From: Schistocephalus solidus
Taxonomy: Eukaryota > Platyhelminthes > Cestoda > Diphyllobothriidea > Diphyllobothriidae
DNA: 64,000 nt
Direction of reading: 5' to 3'
NCBI GenBank assembly: GCA_017591395.1
Contig: WEDG01004954.1
Coordinates: 62,001-126,000, forward strand
Shown piece after piece: positions 18,791-48,081 of this stretch. Below the pieces are notes generated by a model. The model was given only the letters and a program-made list of their open reading frames with translations, was not told where the DNA came from and did no database searches. The position numbers were made by a program, and so were the translations under genes. Position 1 is the first letter of the stretch, and the number at the start of each line of letters is the position of its first letter.

Positions 18791-19384
18791 TGTTAGGTGT
18801 GTCAATATCACGGTGGATTCCACATGACGACGCCGGCGATTCCTGCCACCAATCCTGGGCCCTCCGAGGTCATCCCAACAGAGCCCTGTGATTCGCGTCA
18901 GAGCATACCCTCTCCGCGTTTGGACGAGCATGTGGTCTACATGCACCTTACGTCTACTCAAAGTTTGGAAAACAGCTGGCATTTTGAACGTAAGTTATCT
19001 TCTCAGCAGCACTGTTTGTCAGTGCACGCGATGTGGGAGGGTGAATAAGGACTCTCGCTCTATCTCTCTTTCTATCTCAAAGTCCATTCTCCCTCACATT
19101 CTCACTAATGTAACCCTACATCAGTTTGAACATTAGCCTGTCGTGTTTCACATGAGTACAAAGGAGAGAAGAGCATTCTGCTTCCGCTTGCACAACGTTG
19201 TACTTTGTCCCAGCAAGTTTCGGCGAGAATAAAAGATATTTTAAAGAGGATTACTCACCTAAATATTGATCTACTTTGTATGTGTGCGTATGTGCCCCCT
19301 AAACGGGCCACGTGATAGATGCGTTAGACCAAGATGGGGGCCACATTAGACGACGGCAGGCATTATTCGGGTTGCGCTCCCATA
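18791..19384. other. Unassigned intergenic stretch
   Basis: Short overlapping frames only; nothing recognised. Confidence 0.3.
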
Positions 19385-19640
19385 ACAAATGCAGAATATT
19401 GGGGTGTGGTGTCACGCCTAGGGGTGGCTAGGACCTAGGAGCCCTAGACGCGCCAGCCACCTGCGCCCTCACCCATCTCCGGTCTTCTTGACTCAGTTAT
19501 GACACCGGGCTCAGGAGGGGGAGAAGGAGAGATTGCGGTAGCTGCAGCGCAAGGCTACTATCACTTAAAACTAATCCACGTGCAAGTCGGCGTCTCTGCA
19601 CCACCCTTCCGTGGAGCATACGTACGACATCGTCGGACTA
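19385..19640 (+). repeat. Dispersed repeat, module A copy
   Basis: Shares GCCAGCCACCTGCGCCCTCACC, GTCTTCTTGACT, TGACACCGGG and CTACTATCACTTAAAACTAA in order with the copies at 28790-29110 and 37560-37715. Confidence 0.7.
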
Positions 19641-22469
19641 CGACGGTCGAACTGTCGGAATCCACATTCCTAGATGCGTATGCGATTGAAATTGCTCCTA
19701 AGGGGAGTAAATGCGTGAAGGCAGTGGTCTCTACTCTATGTAGTGGTTCGTCAATCGCGGTGTGGTGGAGCCGCACGCGACGTACGAGACTGATGTGTCA
19801 GGTGCACGTCCGATAGCAGTGAGGGTGATTGAGAACTGAATCCACATCATTAGTCCTGGTGGTGTAAGTTGGGGTGGTGGTCAGCGCAGCACTGAGAATG
19901 TGATCATCGGTGACGAGGGTGGCCGACGCAGTGGCCGCCTCCGGCGTTGGCGCAGAGGTGAATTAGTAGCGGTTGAGTTTGGTTGATTTTTTGTTCATGA
20001 GCTAAGGAGATGTCATGCGAGGCATATTCGAGCCCGGAAAGTTCTCTGAAAATGTGGATGTTTTTGAAGAGGTTGACTGTGGCCGTTGCTGATCGGGACC
20101 AGCAGATACTAGCATGCGTCTCGCTTGGTTTTTGAGACGGTGATCCAATTACAGACCCCGGTCTTCACTGGCTCACTTTAATGACACAAGGATCAAAAAC
20201 CCTTACATTTCTAATAGTTCATCGATTACTGTGATGGGACCAGGAGGTTGATGTTCACCCAATCTATGTAGAAGCTAGAAACGTTTGCTGCCTAACCTGA
20301 TTCCTTCAGCATGACCTACTTTAATCACCACCACTTGATTGGAGTTCAATATACGTATTCGGTCCCGAACTGGCTTTTGGTTGACTTTTAATGAAAATGA
20401 AGCTCATCATGTTATGTTCGATACGAAGGGTGTGAGAGGCAACGATCAAACTGGATCTGGTGTTCAAAAATCACTAAAAAGTGTAGATGAGGTGCAATGT
20501 CCACCTACACTTTAGTTGAAGCGGTCATATAATATTGCTCTGGGAATCTTTCGAATTTGGCGGTGGCCAAACGACCCACCAGAGGCAGAAAAATCACTTT
20601 GGCATGGCGTCTACGTTCAGATAAAGGCTCAAATTGGCTACATAAATCGAGAATCACTTTTTTGGCTGCAATGTCAAACACTGGGAATGGGTCAGGGAGT
20701 TAAAGCTAATTCGCTTGTGAAACCACTCACGAATTTTTACAGAAAAAAACGAAAACAGACACCGTTGACTGACAAAGGCTATAAACGGAAGCGAATAAAC
20801 CGTGGAGGCTGCAAAATAAGTCTTCCGATAATAGAAACCTGGGGGTCATAAATGCATGCAAACTACAATGTATGCAGGTAAATCGACATATACTTCGAAA
20901 ATAGGTAGATTTTGATGAACAATGCCCTGAAGCATCCGTATCCAAGCCACCTCCACATTTTGTTCCTGAGAACCTGCTGTACCTTTCATAGGGGTACTTG
21001 CACTAGCATCAGTCTAGTTACTGCAGCGGAAGCTGAAATGCGCTATTCTGCTATCCTCTTTAAATAGCTTAGAATACACCCCTCCAATTAAAACGCATGG
21101 CCAACAAAGCCGATTGATATTACGCGTTAATAAAAGGGGCTATACAAAGGGGATAACAAAATATCCGCAAACAGCTACAAGTTGATCAGGCGCACTTCTA
21201 TCTGCTGCGAAAGTAACGAAGAAGTAATCAAACGAGAGCTTTTGCTTAGCTTGTAGCAGTATAATCTACTCTCTGACACCTAACATGAATTCGATTGCGG
21301 CATATCTGGCGTGAAATATTTGCTCTGATATTTGGAACGTTGGACTAGAGCACTTGGTGGAGGGAATATGGTGGATCAGACCCTCTTTAGTGAACCACGC
21401 CAGTGACTCCTGAACAAACTCAGTTGGACAGGAGTTATTAAATGAGCTTCGAAGATGGATTCAAAGCGTCTTAGTTGCAGTTTCGAACTATCCATAAGTC
21501 AGCAGAAATCACGATTGAGCGTGGTGTTTCCATGGTTCCATTAAAGAACCGACTCTATGGATTATATACGTCAATAACTGCATCGATGAATTATATTGCG
21601 CTGTTGTCATGTTTGCTGAAGATATCAAGCTTCGGGACGTTATTCACAATGACTCCGAAAAAGAGCACATGCAGGCAAACGTAAACCAACACTAACAATA
21701 TTTGAATTACTGGCTCTTACCGTTCAGTTCAAATTCATTAAAGGAAAGATAGGCGAGTATTAGCGGCCGCCCAGAGAGACAGGGACGTACGGAGCACGTC
21801 ACCCAAATAAATTGTACGTTTAAGGCCCAGAGGGCCCCTTCATTCATCATCGCTGCTCAACTCTTAAGTTAGCCAAGTCCACAATATCAGCACTGTAACT
21901 CATCTAGCTGACATTCGCTAACTTAGATGAAGACTGCTCCGCTAAAAACATTCGAAAATTCGTGCGGCTAGAATCGGAATGCGCTATTAAAGCCAGGAGA
22001 CTATTTACCCTTAAAGGTTGCACTATCCTCGAAAACGTTGAAGGACGTGCAACTAAGCAGGTCAAAGCACGGCTCTTGTTGGCCTACGAACCTGACTGCG
22101 TTAGGAGGAGACTTGTGAGTGCACTGAGAACATCAAAGCAATCATAGTCAGGGCCCGTTTTAAAATACGTAGCTGTCGTGTATTCCGTACAAAAATTCAT
22201 TGGTCATCAGAGCTCCTGACAAGCGGCCGCCTATACCTGTGAGTGTTCATCCGCTACAGTGATGTGGGCGTGAATTAATAAACATCACGTGATTCAATCA
22301 GCGTAAGTCCCGCGAATTGACCGGGTGATTGTGGACGCCTGCAATTGGCTGTCCATGATTCGCAGGAGCAGAGGCCTGGGGAGCCACAAACTTATCCAGC
22401 TAAATCCATTCCGGAATTACAATTTCTTACTTATTAACCATCACCATCATCCAATCATAAGCAATCCCG
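19641..22469. other. Intergenic stretch with a LINE 3'-end remnant
   Basis: At 21806-21840 the string TTTAAGGCCCAGAGGGCC matches the 3' end of the LINE at 58300-58325. The first few hundred bases resemble the GC-rich LINE tail region. Open frames at 20516-20851 and 21475-21684 are not recognised. Confidence 0.35.
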
Positions 22470-22665
22470 TGTGTGTAGCACCTCAGATTCGTACCCGGGA
22501 TCCTTTCTCATTGAGTTTGAACACTGCCATTGAACTATGAGCCCATTGTCCTGGCGGTTCAATTCAGAGCATGAATTATGATAGTGCGGCGCCCACCGAT
22601 CTGCTTACGGAACATGATCGTCCCGTTGTGCTCTGGGGCTCAATCTAGAGTTCTCGCAGTCCCTC
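22470..22665 (-). repeat. tRNA-headed SINE-like copy with a preceding tail (dimer, minus)
   Basis: On the minus strand a tRNA-like head (GGGCTCATAGTTCAATGGCAG as degenerate box A, CGGGTACGAATC as degenerate box B) occupies 22545-22470. Immediately upstream, 22659-22579 is a tail module of the same family, so the order is tail then head. Confidence 0.55.
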
Positions 22666-22790
22666 GGTATCAGCTTATCGACCTATACAATATTCCGCTA
22701 TGGGACTCCCTGCGAGGGCTAAAGATTGAGCTACAAAGCAGAACGTGACGAGCATTTTCCGTAAACAGATCGGCGGGCGCTACACTATCA
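22579..22790. repeat. Inverted repeat: two 81-bp arms, 50-bp loop
   Basis: Arm 22579-22659 and the reverse complement of 22710-22790 align without gaps over 81 bp, with 15 mismatches by my count (about 81% identity). Both arms are copies of the SINE-like tail module also seen at 36560-36640 and 36930-37020. Confidence 0.85.
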
Positions 22791-24017
22791 CATCCAGGCC
22801 GTTTTTATATAACTGAAACTGGAGCACTGAAATTCGGTTTTTTAGTCCACCAGCACTTTCCCAGTCCATCGTCAGAGTTATCAGAAAAGCAACGAAACAA
22901 AGTCACACAAACCGGTTGACTAGTTGTGTCTACCTTGGCGATAGTCGCCAGTAACGTTATTGGTTCACACTCTCCGGAGGGGTACGCAGGGCTTGATAAC
23001 CGCCGTAGAACGTTGCATATTCATTAGTAGATCCCAACCACGTTTCTAGTTCACGATCATCTTGCGTGCTGTCGTACATCCGTGTGGACATGACGGCAAG
23101 CTTGACGGCGTGATACCACTCTAGGCTAACAACAGCCAGTACGGACGAAGGATCTGCTCGATTCGCGAAGGTTTACGACACTAGTTGGATACCTTACTGT
23201 CGCATTGGTTTTGACGATTAACATCAGGCATACCGTAATAATGGGTAAATATTAAATTTTTTCCATGCGTCCAGCTTGCCCTCCTGGTTAATCGATGGTG
23301 ATTCGCGACCTATTCGTCGAATTATGGAATTTCTTGTGTGGTTGAAAGACGATCACGATCATGTGATGTGTCGTATACCTGTGTATAACCAGGCGACTGA
23401 ATATTATGCTGCTCAAATATCCCGCAAATGTTTAATCGAACCAAACAAAGGCAACTTCAGCTATTCGCCTTTTTGTCAGTAGTCATTGTTCACAATAAAT
23501 ATGTAAAAAGCGTCTTCGGTAGCAGTTAACAACAGGTAACTTTTGGCTTCGCAACGTACCGTCGTATATATCCCCATTTTCCCAAAGACTAATAGGGGCG
23601 CAGCTGAAGTAAAGCAACGGCAAATGCCTTACCTTCAAACCTTTTTTGGAAAAAAACGTGATCGCCAGCGTAACATAGAGCGGAAGAAGGATGCCATAGT
23701 AGGGTTATTAGTATCAGGATAAGTTATAGTCAAGGAAACCACAACCAGGGCTTGATAAACACTGCCAACATTAAAAGAAAACGATAAATTGTGAGACAAG
23801 ATAGGTCTTAGTCAAAGGATCATAAGCAAACTCGGCACCATTCTGCGTTCAAGTACACCGAGGTGAAGCCCTTGCCGAATTGCGGTGCTATGAAGTCAAC
23901 TTACTGCTGAAAGCAGTACGAGAGGTAAAAGATCAAAATGACGTGGAAAATCACCGCAAAACCTGAAAAAAAGGATCTGGGGGGAGAGAATTATGAGAAG
24001 GCGGGTCACAGAGTTAA
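22791..24017. other. Intergenic stretch downstream of UBXN4
   Basis: Should contain the UBXN4 3' untranslated region and poly(A) site; no clear AATAAA was found close to the stop on the minus strand. The open frame at 23276-23482 is not recognised. Confidence 0.35.
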
Positions 24018-42180
<18,163 letters not shown>

Positions 42181-42789
42181 TAATTCCAATCTAACGAATA
42201 AAAATAACTAAGGTCGATTCAAGGCGCACTCAAAACAACGCTCAACAAGCGTTTTTTGGCCGCTGAAAATTCCAGCCCAGAAAAACTCCTGATAACAATT
42301 GCGCAGTCGTGACAAAAGTTTTTTAAAATAACAAAACTTAAACTAAGGAAAATTAACTTCAAATAATTTGAGTAGTGTATTTATTACAAACCGGGCACTA
42401 AAAACGTATTATAAGGCCAAAATTGTTGTTAAAATGGAGAAAAGATCACAGAATAAGAGATTTATTAACCAGTAATCGTGTCTCCCACTTCGAGACTACA
42501 TCCAGGAACGCACATCTTCAAAAAATTATCGAAATTATTAAGAAAAGGACGAAATTGGTGAAAAATCACAAAATTTTAGATCCGAAGCTTACGTAAGTCT
42601 AATCAAGTAACTTTAATGAGGAAATTTGGCTTTCGCCTTTGAGCTCCCTATTCATATCCAAATATGGCAATATATTTAACATTATACACCTGAAAGACAT
42701 TGTGATAAGGTCACCGACATATGTGAGCCAGGCGCAACCTAACGCTACTGACACAATCTTCATGATCTGTACGATATTTCTCCGTAAAT
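42181..42789 (-). other. 5' flank of UBXN4, presumed promoter
   Basis: About 600 bp AT-rich DNA between the UBXN4 start codon and the LINE fragment at 42790. No TATA or initiator could be singled out. The UBXN4 promoter is thus closely bordered by transposons. Confidence 0.35.
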
Positions 42790-42995
42790 GAGCATCAAGT
42801 TAGTATATAAATGTTTCAAATGTTCCCAAAAGGACCTTCTCAGCAATAAGCCGGTTCCGTCCTCCAACACCCTCTGCGAAAAGGCTTTCCGTTGGACTTT
42901 CATATTGACCAACTTCGTCTGCAGTTTAAATGTTTTACACCGCAGTTTTTCCGTCCCAGCCAATTCGAAGAAGTAAACAAACTGTAGGGAACACT
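42790..42995 (-). pseudogene. CR1-like LINE fragment, C-terminal part (downstream half)
   Basis: On the minus strand the codons (K-L-R-C-K-T-F-K-L-Q, then R-K-A-F-S-Q-R-V) match the C-terminus of the LINE at 56540-56680 (P-L-K-L-R-V-Q-Q ... R-K-F-S-F-S-V-R-V). It is the continuation of the fragment at 48082-48285, split by gypsy-1. Confidence 0.75.
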
Positions 42996-43447
42996 TGTAG
43001 CGTCCGGGCGGTTCGACGATACGGAAGGGATCGGATAATCGGGCTCTGGATAGGAATCTTCGCTGTACTTCTCAACAGTAACACTTGGCGTTGCGTCCTC
43101 TAAAGGGTTCATTATCCGATGTGATATCGGCGAGTAGAAGGCGAACAATATAGTATAGTATATGGTCTTCGAGTAGATAATGTTTATGCGATAAAGGCAA
43201 TGTCAAAAGGATGATTAAGTTATCAGTACAACAATGATATAATACGGTACAAGGGAATAACGAAGTACAAGTCTATGTTATGAGATAAAGAGAATGGCGA
43301 ATGTTATAACGGCGGAGGAGGACTTATCGGAAGGGCGGCGGTGAATTTGGTCTTCGACACACGTGTGTGTTATCCTCCGTCTACAAAAAGCGGGACAACA
43401 CCCTTATTAAAACAAATAACGGATGGTTCGGGTTTAGGTCCGTTACA
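42996..43447 (-). repeat. Gypsy-1 3' LTR
   Basis: 452 bp, TG...CA. Six substitutions from the 5' LTR by base-by-base comparison (about 1.3%) and no indel. Confidence 0.95.
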
Positions 43448-44918
43448 CAGCCCCCCTCTTAGGTACAGCACTGTCCTCAGTGCTGGGGGGGTCAGCAATG
43501 TTGGGAATAGTGACTTCTATGGCTACTGGTGGTACTTGTCCTTCGGGGAGGATGGGCAGAGAGTCGGCGGTGCAGACGGGGAGGCAGCCGCGGTTGGGTT
43601 TCAGCTTCGAGAAATGGGCTGTGAAAGGGGGTTGTTCGGCGCGTATGGCGTCTCGTAGGAGAAAGCTGGTTGGGGCTAGGACGTCGATCACAGCATATGG
43701 TCCACGCCAAGGGTGGTGGAGTTTCGCCGAAGTACCGCGTGGTGGTATGGGATGGTAATGCACTACGAGGTCACCGATTTGGAATGCGGCTCCGGAAGTG
43801 TGGCGGTCGAAGTGCTGTTTTTGATGAAGTGAGGCGTTTCCTAGTGTGCCGCGTGCGGCGTTGTGTGCGGATCGTATGACTTCACGGAGTTTCGTAGCGA
43901 AGGTTTGGGGTGTGGTTGGGTCTGGGGACTGTAAAGGGTAGCGGAGGTCGCTTGGGAGGCGGAGGTCACGGCCTGTCCATAGATAATGGGGTGTGAATCC
44001 AGTGGAGGAGTGGTTTGTTCCGCGGTACGCCCGGAGGCAAAATGGTAGTTGGATATCCCAGTCGTGTTGGTGGCCGTCCTTAGTAAACGCGAGCAGGATG
44101 TTGTGGATCGTGCGGTTGGTTCGTTCTACGAGAACATTGCCTTCCGGATGATAGGGAGTTGTGTGCGTCTTCCGTATGTCTAACATTTCGCAGACTTCCC
44201 GCATCAGCTGAGACTCGAAATTACTTCCACAGTCCGAATAAAACGAGAGAGGCGTGCCCCAGCGACTGATCCATGTGCGGTTAATGGCGTTTGCCACGGA
44301 CGCAGCGTTTTGACGGAGAAGTGGTATGGCTTCTGTCCACTTTGTTAAATAGTCTATCATAACAAGTATGTATTCGTGTCCGCGGACTGAAATTGGTAGG
44401 GGTCCTATTATGTCTAGGCCGACGCGCTCGCCGGGAAAACCGGTGTTCATGGGTTTTAATGGGGCGCGGAAGGATGGGGTGGGTGATTTAAAGGTGGCAC
44501 ATGTTGGGCAAGATTGGCAGAAAATATGTGTTGATGAACGTAACTGTGGCCACCAGAAACGGTTACGTGTAGCCTGTTCGGTGTGACGTTGACCGCAATG
44601 ACCCAACTGAGTATGCAGGTCGTTTAATGCAGGCTCGATCAAGCAACCAGGAACGACGGGGCGTAGGTTATGAGAAGAGGGATCGCGAAGGAACATAATC
44701 TCGTTTTGTACGGTTAAGTACGGCCATTGGTGTAGTAGCAAATGTGCCCTCAGACTCGTGCCTTGCATGTCTCGTTCGGTCGGTTTGGGTAGACCTCTGG
44801 TTAGGTGGCGATAGATGGTTTCTGTGTCTGGGTCGCTGCTCTGGCATGTGGACCAGGTATGTCTTATGGGTTCTGAGGCGGTGATTGCGTTAATGCTCGT
44901 GGTCGTGGAGTCTGTCAT
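43443..44918 (-). CDS. Gypsy-1 integrase, intact 491-codon frame
   Basis: HHCC zinc domain (H-T-Q-L-G-H ... C-Q-S-C-P-T-C), catalytic core with D (G-L-D-I-I-G-P-L), D (Y-S-D-C-G-S-N-F) and E (V-L-V-E-R-T-N-R), and the C-terminal G-P-Y domain (W-R-G-P-Y-A-V-I-D). A frameshift near 45000 separates it from RNase H, so it cannot be made from a normal Gag-Pol product here. The start codon given is only the first Met-like codon of the frame. Its stop lies in the 3' LTR. Confidence 0.92.
   Translation of the reverse strand: MTDSTTTSINAITASEPIRHTWSTCQSSDPDTETIYRHLTRGLPKPTERDMQGTSLRAHLLLHQWPYLTVQNEIMFLRDPSSHNLRPVVPGCLIEPALNDLHTQLGHCGQRHTEQATRNRFWWPQLRSSTHIFCQSCPTCATFKSPTPSFRAPLKPMNTGFPGERVGLDIIGPLPISVRGHEYILVMIDYLTKWTEAIPLLRQNAASVANAINRTWISRWGTPLSFYSDCGSNFESQLMREVCEMLDIRKTHTTPYHPEGNVLVERTNRTIHNILLAFTKDGHQHDWDIQLPFCLRAYRGTNHSSTGFTPHYLWTGRDLRLPSDLRYPLQSPDPTTPQTFATKLREVIRSAHNAARGTLGNASLHQKQHFDRHTSGAAFQIGDLVVHYHPIPPRGTSAKLHHPWRGPYAVIDVLAPTSFLLRDAIRAEQPPFTAHFSKLKPNRGCLPVCTADSLPILPEGQVPPVAIEVTIPNIADPPSTEDSAVPKRGAV
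43448..43460 (-). other. Gypsy-1 polypurine tract
   Basis: AAGAGGGGGGCTG on the minus strand directly abuts the 3' LTR. The last codons of integrase read through it and stop at TAA inside the first bases of the LTR. Confidence 0.85.
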
Positions 44919-45075
44919 AAGGCCGTCGCTTTGCGGTAAACGCGACAGCGCATCTGCGTTGCCGTGCTTGTGCCCTGGACGGAACTGGCAGTCAATATCG
45001 AAAATCCTGCAGGAATTCTTGCCAGCATGCTAGTTGGTCCATGGGGTCTTTGAATGAGCTCAACCACTGTAACGC

Positions 45076-46257
45076 TCAGTGGTCTGTTCGTATTATAAAA
45101 CGTTTCCCAATCAGTAGATGTTTTAACTGGTGGATGAATACTATGATGGCTAGTAGTTCTCTGCGGAATGTGCAGTACCGGCACTGTGGTTTTGTTAGTG
45201 TGTTACTGGCGAAACAGATTGGGTGCTCGACATTTGCTGCATCAGCCTGTGACAGGACTGCGACGATGGCGTACCCACTGGCGTCCGTGTCTAAAATGAA
45301 GGGGGGTGAATCCTTGTCTACATTCGGGAGGGCGAGTAAGGGGGCCGAACATAGAGCAGCTCGTAAGTCGTTGAATGCTTGAACGCAGTCGTCTGACCAA
45401 ACGAATTCTCTACCCTTCTCGGTGAGTTTGTGGAGAGGGCTTGCAGTGTGGGCGCAGTTGCGTATGAAACGGCGATAGTACGATACTAGCCCTACGAAGC
45501 TACGTAGTTCGGCTGGGTTCGTTGGCGTCGGCCAGGTACGTACCCGTTCCACGCGATCGGGTAGGGGGGAAATATAACCAGGGGTATTGAGGTGCCGCAG
45601 GAAGTTTACTTCAGCTCGCAGGAAGAGATATTTGGTCGGGTTGAGTGTGAGGCCTGCGTCTTGAAGGGCCTCCAGTACCTCCCGTAGGTTGACATTATGT
45701 TCCTGCGTGGAGCGCCCAAAAACGATAATATCGTTTTAATAGACGAGGCACTTATATGGAATAAACGGTCGTAGAACACGGTACATTAGGCGTTGAAAGG
45801 TTGCGGCGGCGTTGCAGAGTCCAAAGGGTAGGGTTTGAAACTCAAATAGCCCTTGGGGTACGGTAAAAGCAGTTTAATGGCGGTCATCGGGGTGGATCTC
45901 AACTTGCCAGTATCCGGATTTAAGGTCAAGCGTGGAAAACCAGGCGGCATTACCAAGCGCGTCTAGGGTATAGTCTAAGCCGGGAAGTGGAAATGAATCA
46001 CGTATCGTCACGGCGTTAAGGCGACGGTAGTCTATGCATAGACGTAGGGAACCGTCCTTCTTGGGTACTAAAGCTATGGGGGATGCCAAAGGGGACGAGG
46101 AGGGTTGGATGATTTTAGCTTCCAACAACTCATCCAGCATTTTGTCAACCTCGTCGCGGTACCGTACTGGAATTCGTCGTGGGGGTTGCCATATTGGTTT
46201 GGCTTCGCCGGTGTCTATTGTGTGCTGTACCAGGTGTGTACGGCCGATAGTGTCCAT
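45076..46257 (-). pseudogene. Gypsy-1 reverse transcriptase and RNase H
   Basis: All in one frame but broken by stops: TAG at 46261-46263, TAA at 45874-45876, TAA at 45736-45738 and TGA at 45076-45078. N-terminal motifs include V-P-K-K-D-G-S-L-R, D-Y-R-R-L-N and F-S-T-L-D-L-K-S-G-Y. The catalytic Y-x-D-D is destroyed: codons read Tyr-stop-Asn-Asp. The thumb and RNase H follow, with L-D-T-D-A-S-G-Y, R-R-E-L-L-A and R-T-D-H. The plus-strand frames over this stretch are shadows. Confidence 0.92.
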
Positions 46258-46467
46258 GGACTACGTAAAGAGGTCGAAAAAGGAGGTGAGGAGGTTCCTC
46301 AACTGGGACTGGGCTACGGTGCCTACCGAGAGGGCGGATTGGAGGATGTCAGCCAATGGTGTGGGGTTTATAGCGACTGCTGACAGAACTGCATTATATA
46401 TGAGGTCGGTGTCGTCTGAAGAGGTTATTGGGGAAGTCGAGGTGGTGTTAGTGGCTAAGGTTAAACG

Positions 46468-47061
46468 TCAGTCGCGGGCGTAGACGATACAGTCATTGGT
46501 CGCAAGGAAATCCAATCCGAGAACGAGGGGCCATGAGCTGCTCGGTGTCACTAAAAAATCGTGGGTTATCTGGGAAATATTGATGACCATTTTCAGCGTA
46601 ATAGATCCAGAAATAGGTATCGCGGTGCCATTTGCCGCTCGGAGGTGTCGGGGTGTCGGTAATGGTTCTATCTGCCTAAGTAAATGCTGCGGGAGGTTAA
46701 GGGGAGTCACAAGGGATACGTTAGCCCTAGTATCGACGAGTGCGTGGACCGTGTGGTTGTCAAGGCGCAGCGGAATGGTAAAAGCAGATACAGGAGTCAG
46801 TTGGTTAAAATGACCAGAATTAACAAACGGGGACTTACAGGGAGAGTTGTGTCCACAATGACGTGCGTGGGGTCCATATGCCGTGCAGTATGGGCATCCC
46901 TGGGTTATGATTAGGAAATCGCGTCGGGAGCGGCATTCTCTTGGGTGGTGGTCGGGTATCCGGGGGTCGCGCGGATGTGGAAGGGAATAGAATCTGTCTG
47001 TGGTCCTTTGGGGCGGGTTTTCCGGGATTCGAAGAGGGGTCCTAGTTCTGATGATTGTCAT
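46468..47061 (-). pseudogene. Gypsy-1 nucleocapsid finger and protease
   Basis: Contains C-P-Y-C-T-A-Y-G-P-H-A-R-H-C then C, a variant of the CHCC finger of CsRn1-type elements with the histidine replaced by cysteine. The aspartic protease site reads A-L-V-D-T-R-A-N-V-S, so the invariant glycine of D-T/S-G is arginine. L-G-L-D-F-L-A-T-N closes the fold. Ends at a TGA (46468) in a frame that continues into reverse transcriptase. Confidence 0.85.
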
Positions 47062-47629
47062 ACCGCCGGCAGAGTAGTAGTGCGGTTGCCAGGTTTGCAG
47101 GTGGATTCAAGGTGAAGTGGTCCGAAACTGAACGGTCTCGGAGACCAGATATGAAACGGTCGAGTACTAGGTCGTTGCGATCGGTTGAGGGTAAATTGGA
47201 GAATGCTTGACGTGCAAGCTGTATTAACTCTGTAGAGAAATCGTCGGTGGGCTGTTGCGTTTGGCGAAGGTTGTACAGTCGTTCACCGGCTACCGAGGGG
47301 GAACTCTGATTATCGAATAATGAGAGTAGTATGTCTTGGGCCGAATGGAAAGGGGTGAGGAGAGAAATGCCGGAGGTCATCGCTAACTTGCGGGCAAGGG
47401 GAGCGAGGAATCGAAGCATTTATCTCGTGTGGTCGGCGGGGGCCAGGTCAACAAGAAAAAGAGATAGTTCTAGCAGCCAGTCACGGATGTCATGTCCAGC
47501 GTGATAGGATTCTGGAGCAAGTAGGGGGTCTGCTCGTGCCGTTCTGGTTGGCGATGTATGAGCGAGAGGGGGTAGTGGTTGGTGTGAAATAGCTGGAGGG
47601 GAGTTGGGTCCGGATTTCGCTGCCACCAT
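47042..47629 (-). pseudogene. Gypsy-1 gag
   Basis: ATG at 47629, immediately after the 5' LTR. About 195 codons of capsid-like sequence follow, with one in-frame TAA at 47420-47422. The second part (L-Y-N-L-R-Q-T-Q-Q-P-T, then F-I-S-G-L) is typical of the C-terminal half of gypsy capsid. The frame ends at 47042, and pol lies +1 relative to it with a 20-nt overlap. Confidence 0.85.
47618..47628 (-). other. Gypsy-1 primer-binding site, tRNA-Leu-like
   Basis: TGGTGGCAGCG begins one base after the 5' LTR and matches 11 nt complementary to the 3' end of a eukaryotic tRNA-Leu (G-C-U-G-C-C-A plus CCA) as I recall it. The gag ATG (47629-47627) overlaps it. Confidence 0.65.
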
Positions 47630-48081
47630 TGTAGCGTCCAGCCGGTTCGACGATACGGAAGGGATCGGATAATCGGGCTCTGGATAGGAATCTTCGCTGT
47701 ACTTCTCAACAGTAACACTGGGCGTTGCGTCCTCTAAAGGGTTCATTATCCGATGTGATATCGGCGAGTAGAAGGCGAACAATATATTATAGTATATGGT
47801 CTTCGAGTAGATAATGTTTATGCGATAAAGGCAATGTCAAAAGGATGATTAAGTTATCAGTACAACAATGATATAATACGGTACAAGGGAATAACGAAGT
47901 ACAAGTCTATGTTATGAGATAAAGAGAATGGCGAATGTTATAACGGCGGAGGAGGACTTATCGGAAGGGCGGCGGTGAATTTGGTCTTCGACACACGTGT
48001 GTGTTATCCTCCGCCTACAAAAAGCGGGACAACAACCTTATTAAAACAAATAACGGATGGTTCGGGTTTAGGTCCGTTACA
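47630..48081 (-). repeat. Gypsy-1 5' LTR
   Basis: 452 bp, TG...CA, same length as the 3' copy. The minus-strand transcript start and promoter should lie within it; no TATA box was singled out. Confidence 0.95.

Larger units (their letters stand above)
42996..48081 (-). mobile_element. Gypsy-1: Ty3/gypsy LTR retrotransposon, full-length but disabled
   Basis: 5086 bp on the minus strand with 452-bp LTRs at both ends, tRNA-Leu-like primer site, gag, pol (protease, reverse transcriptase, RNase H, integrase in that order) and a polypurine tract. The LTRs start TG and end CA on either strand. It interrupts a LINE fragment, with a 4-bp target duplication (AGTA/AGTG on the minus strand, one mismatch). 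Gag has one stop; pol has several stops, a frameshift and catalytic losses. The integrase part alone is one uninterrupted frame of 491 codons. The protein order and Gag finger place it near the CsRn1 lineage (inference). Confidence 0.95.

Noticed and set aside
45874..47061. Plus-strand open frames at 46034-46483, 46496-46813 and similar
   Set aside because: They lie opposite clear protease and reverse transcriptase codons and have no family features.
43443..47629. Stop codon reassignment to explain stops in gypsy-1
   Set aside because: TAA, TAG and TGA all occur at unrelated residue positions, and the host genes in the window use normal stops.
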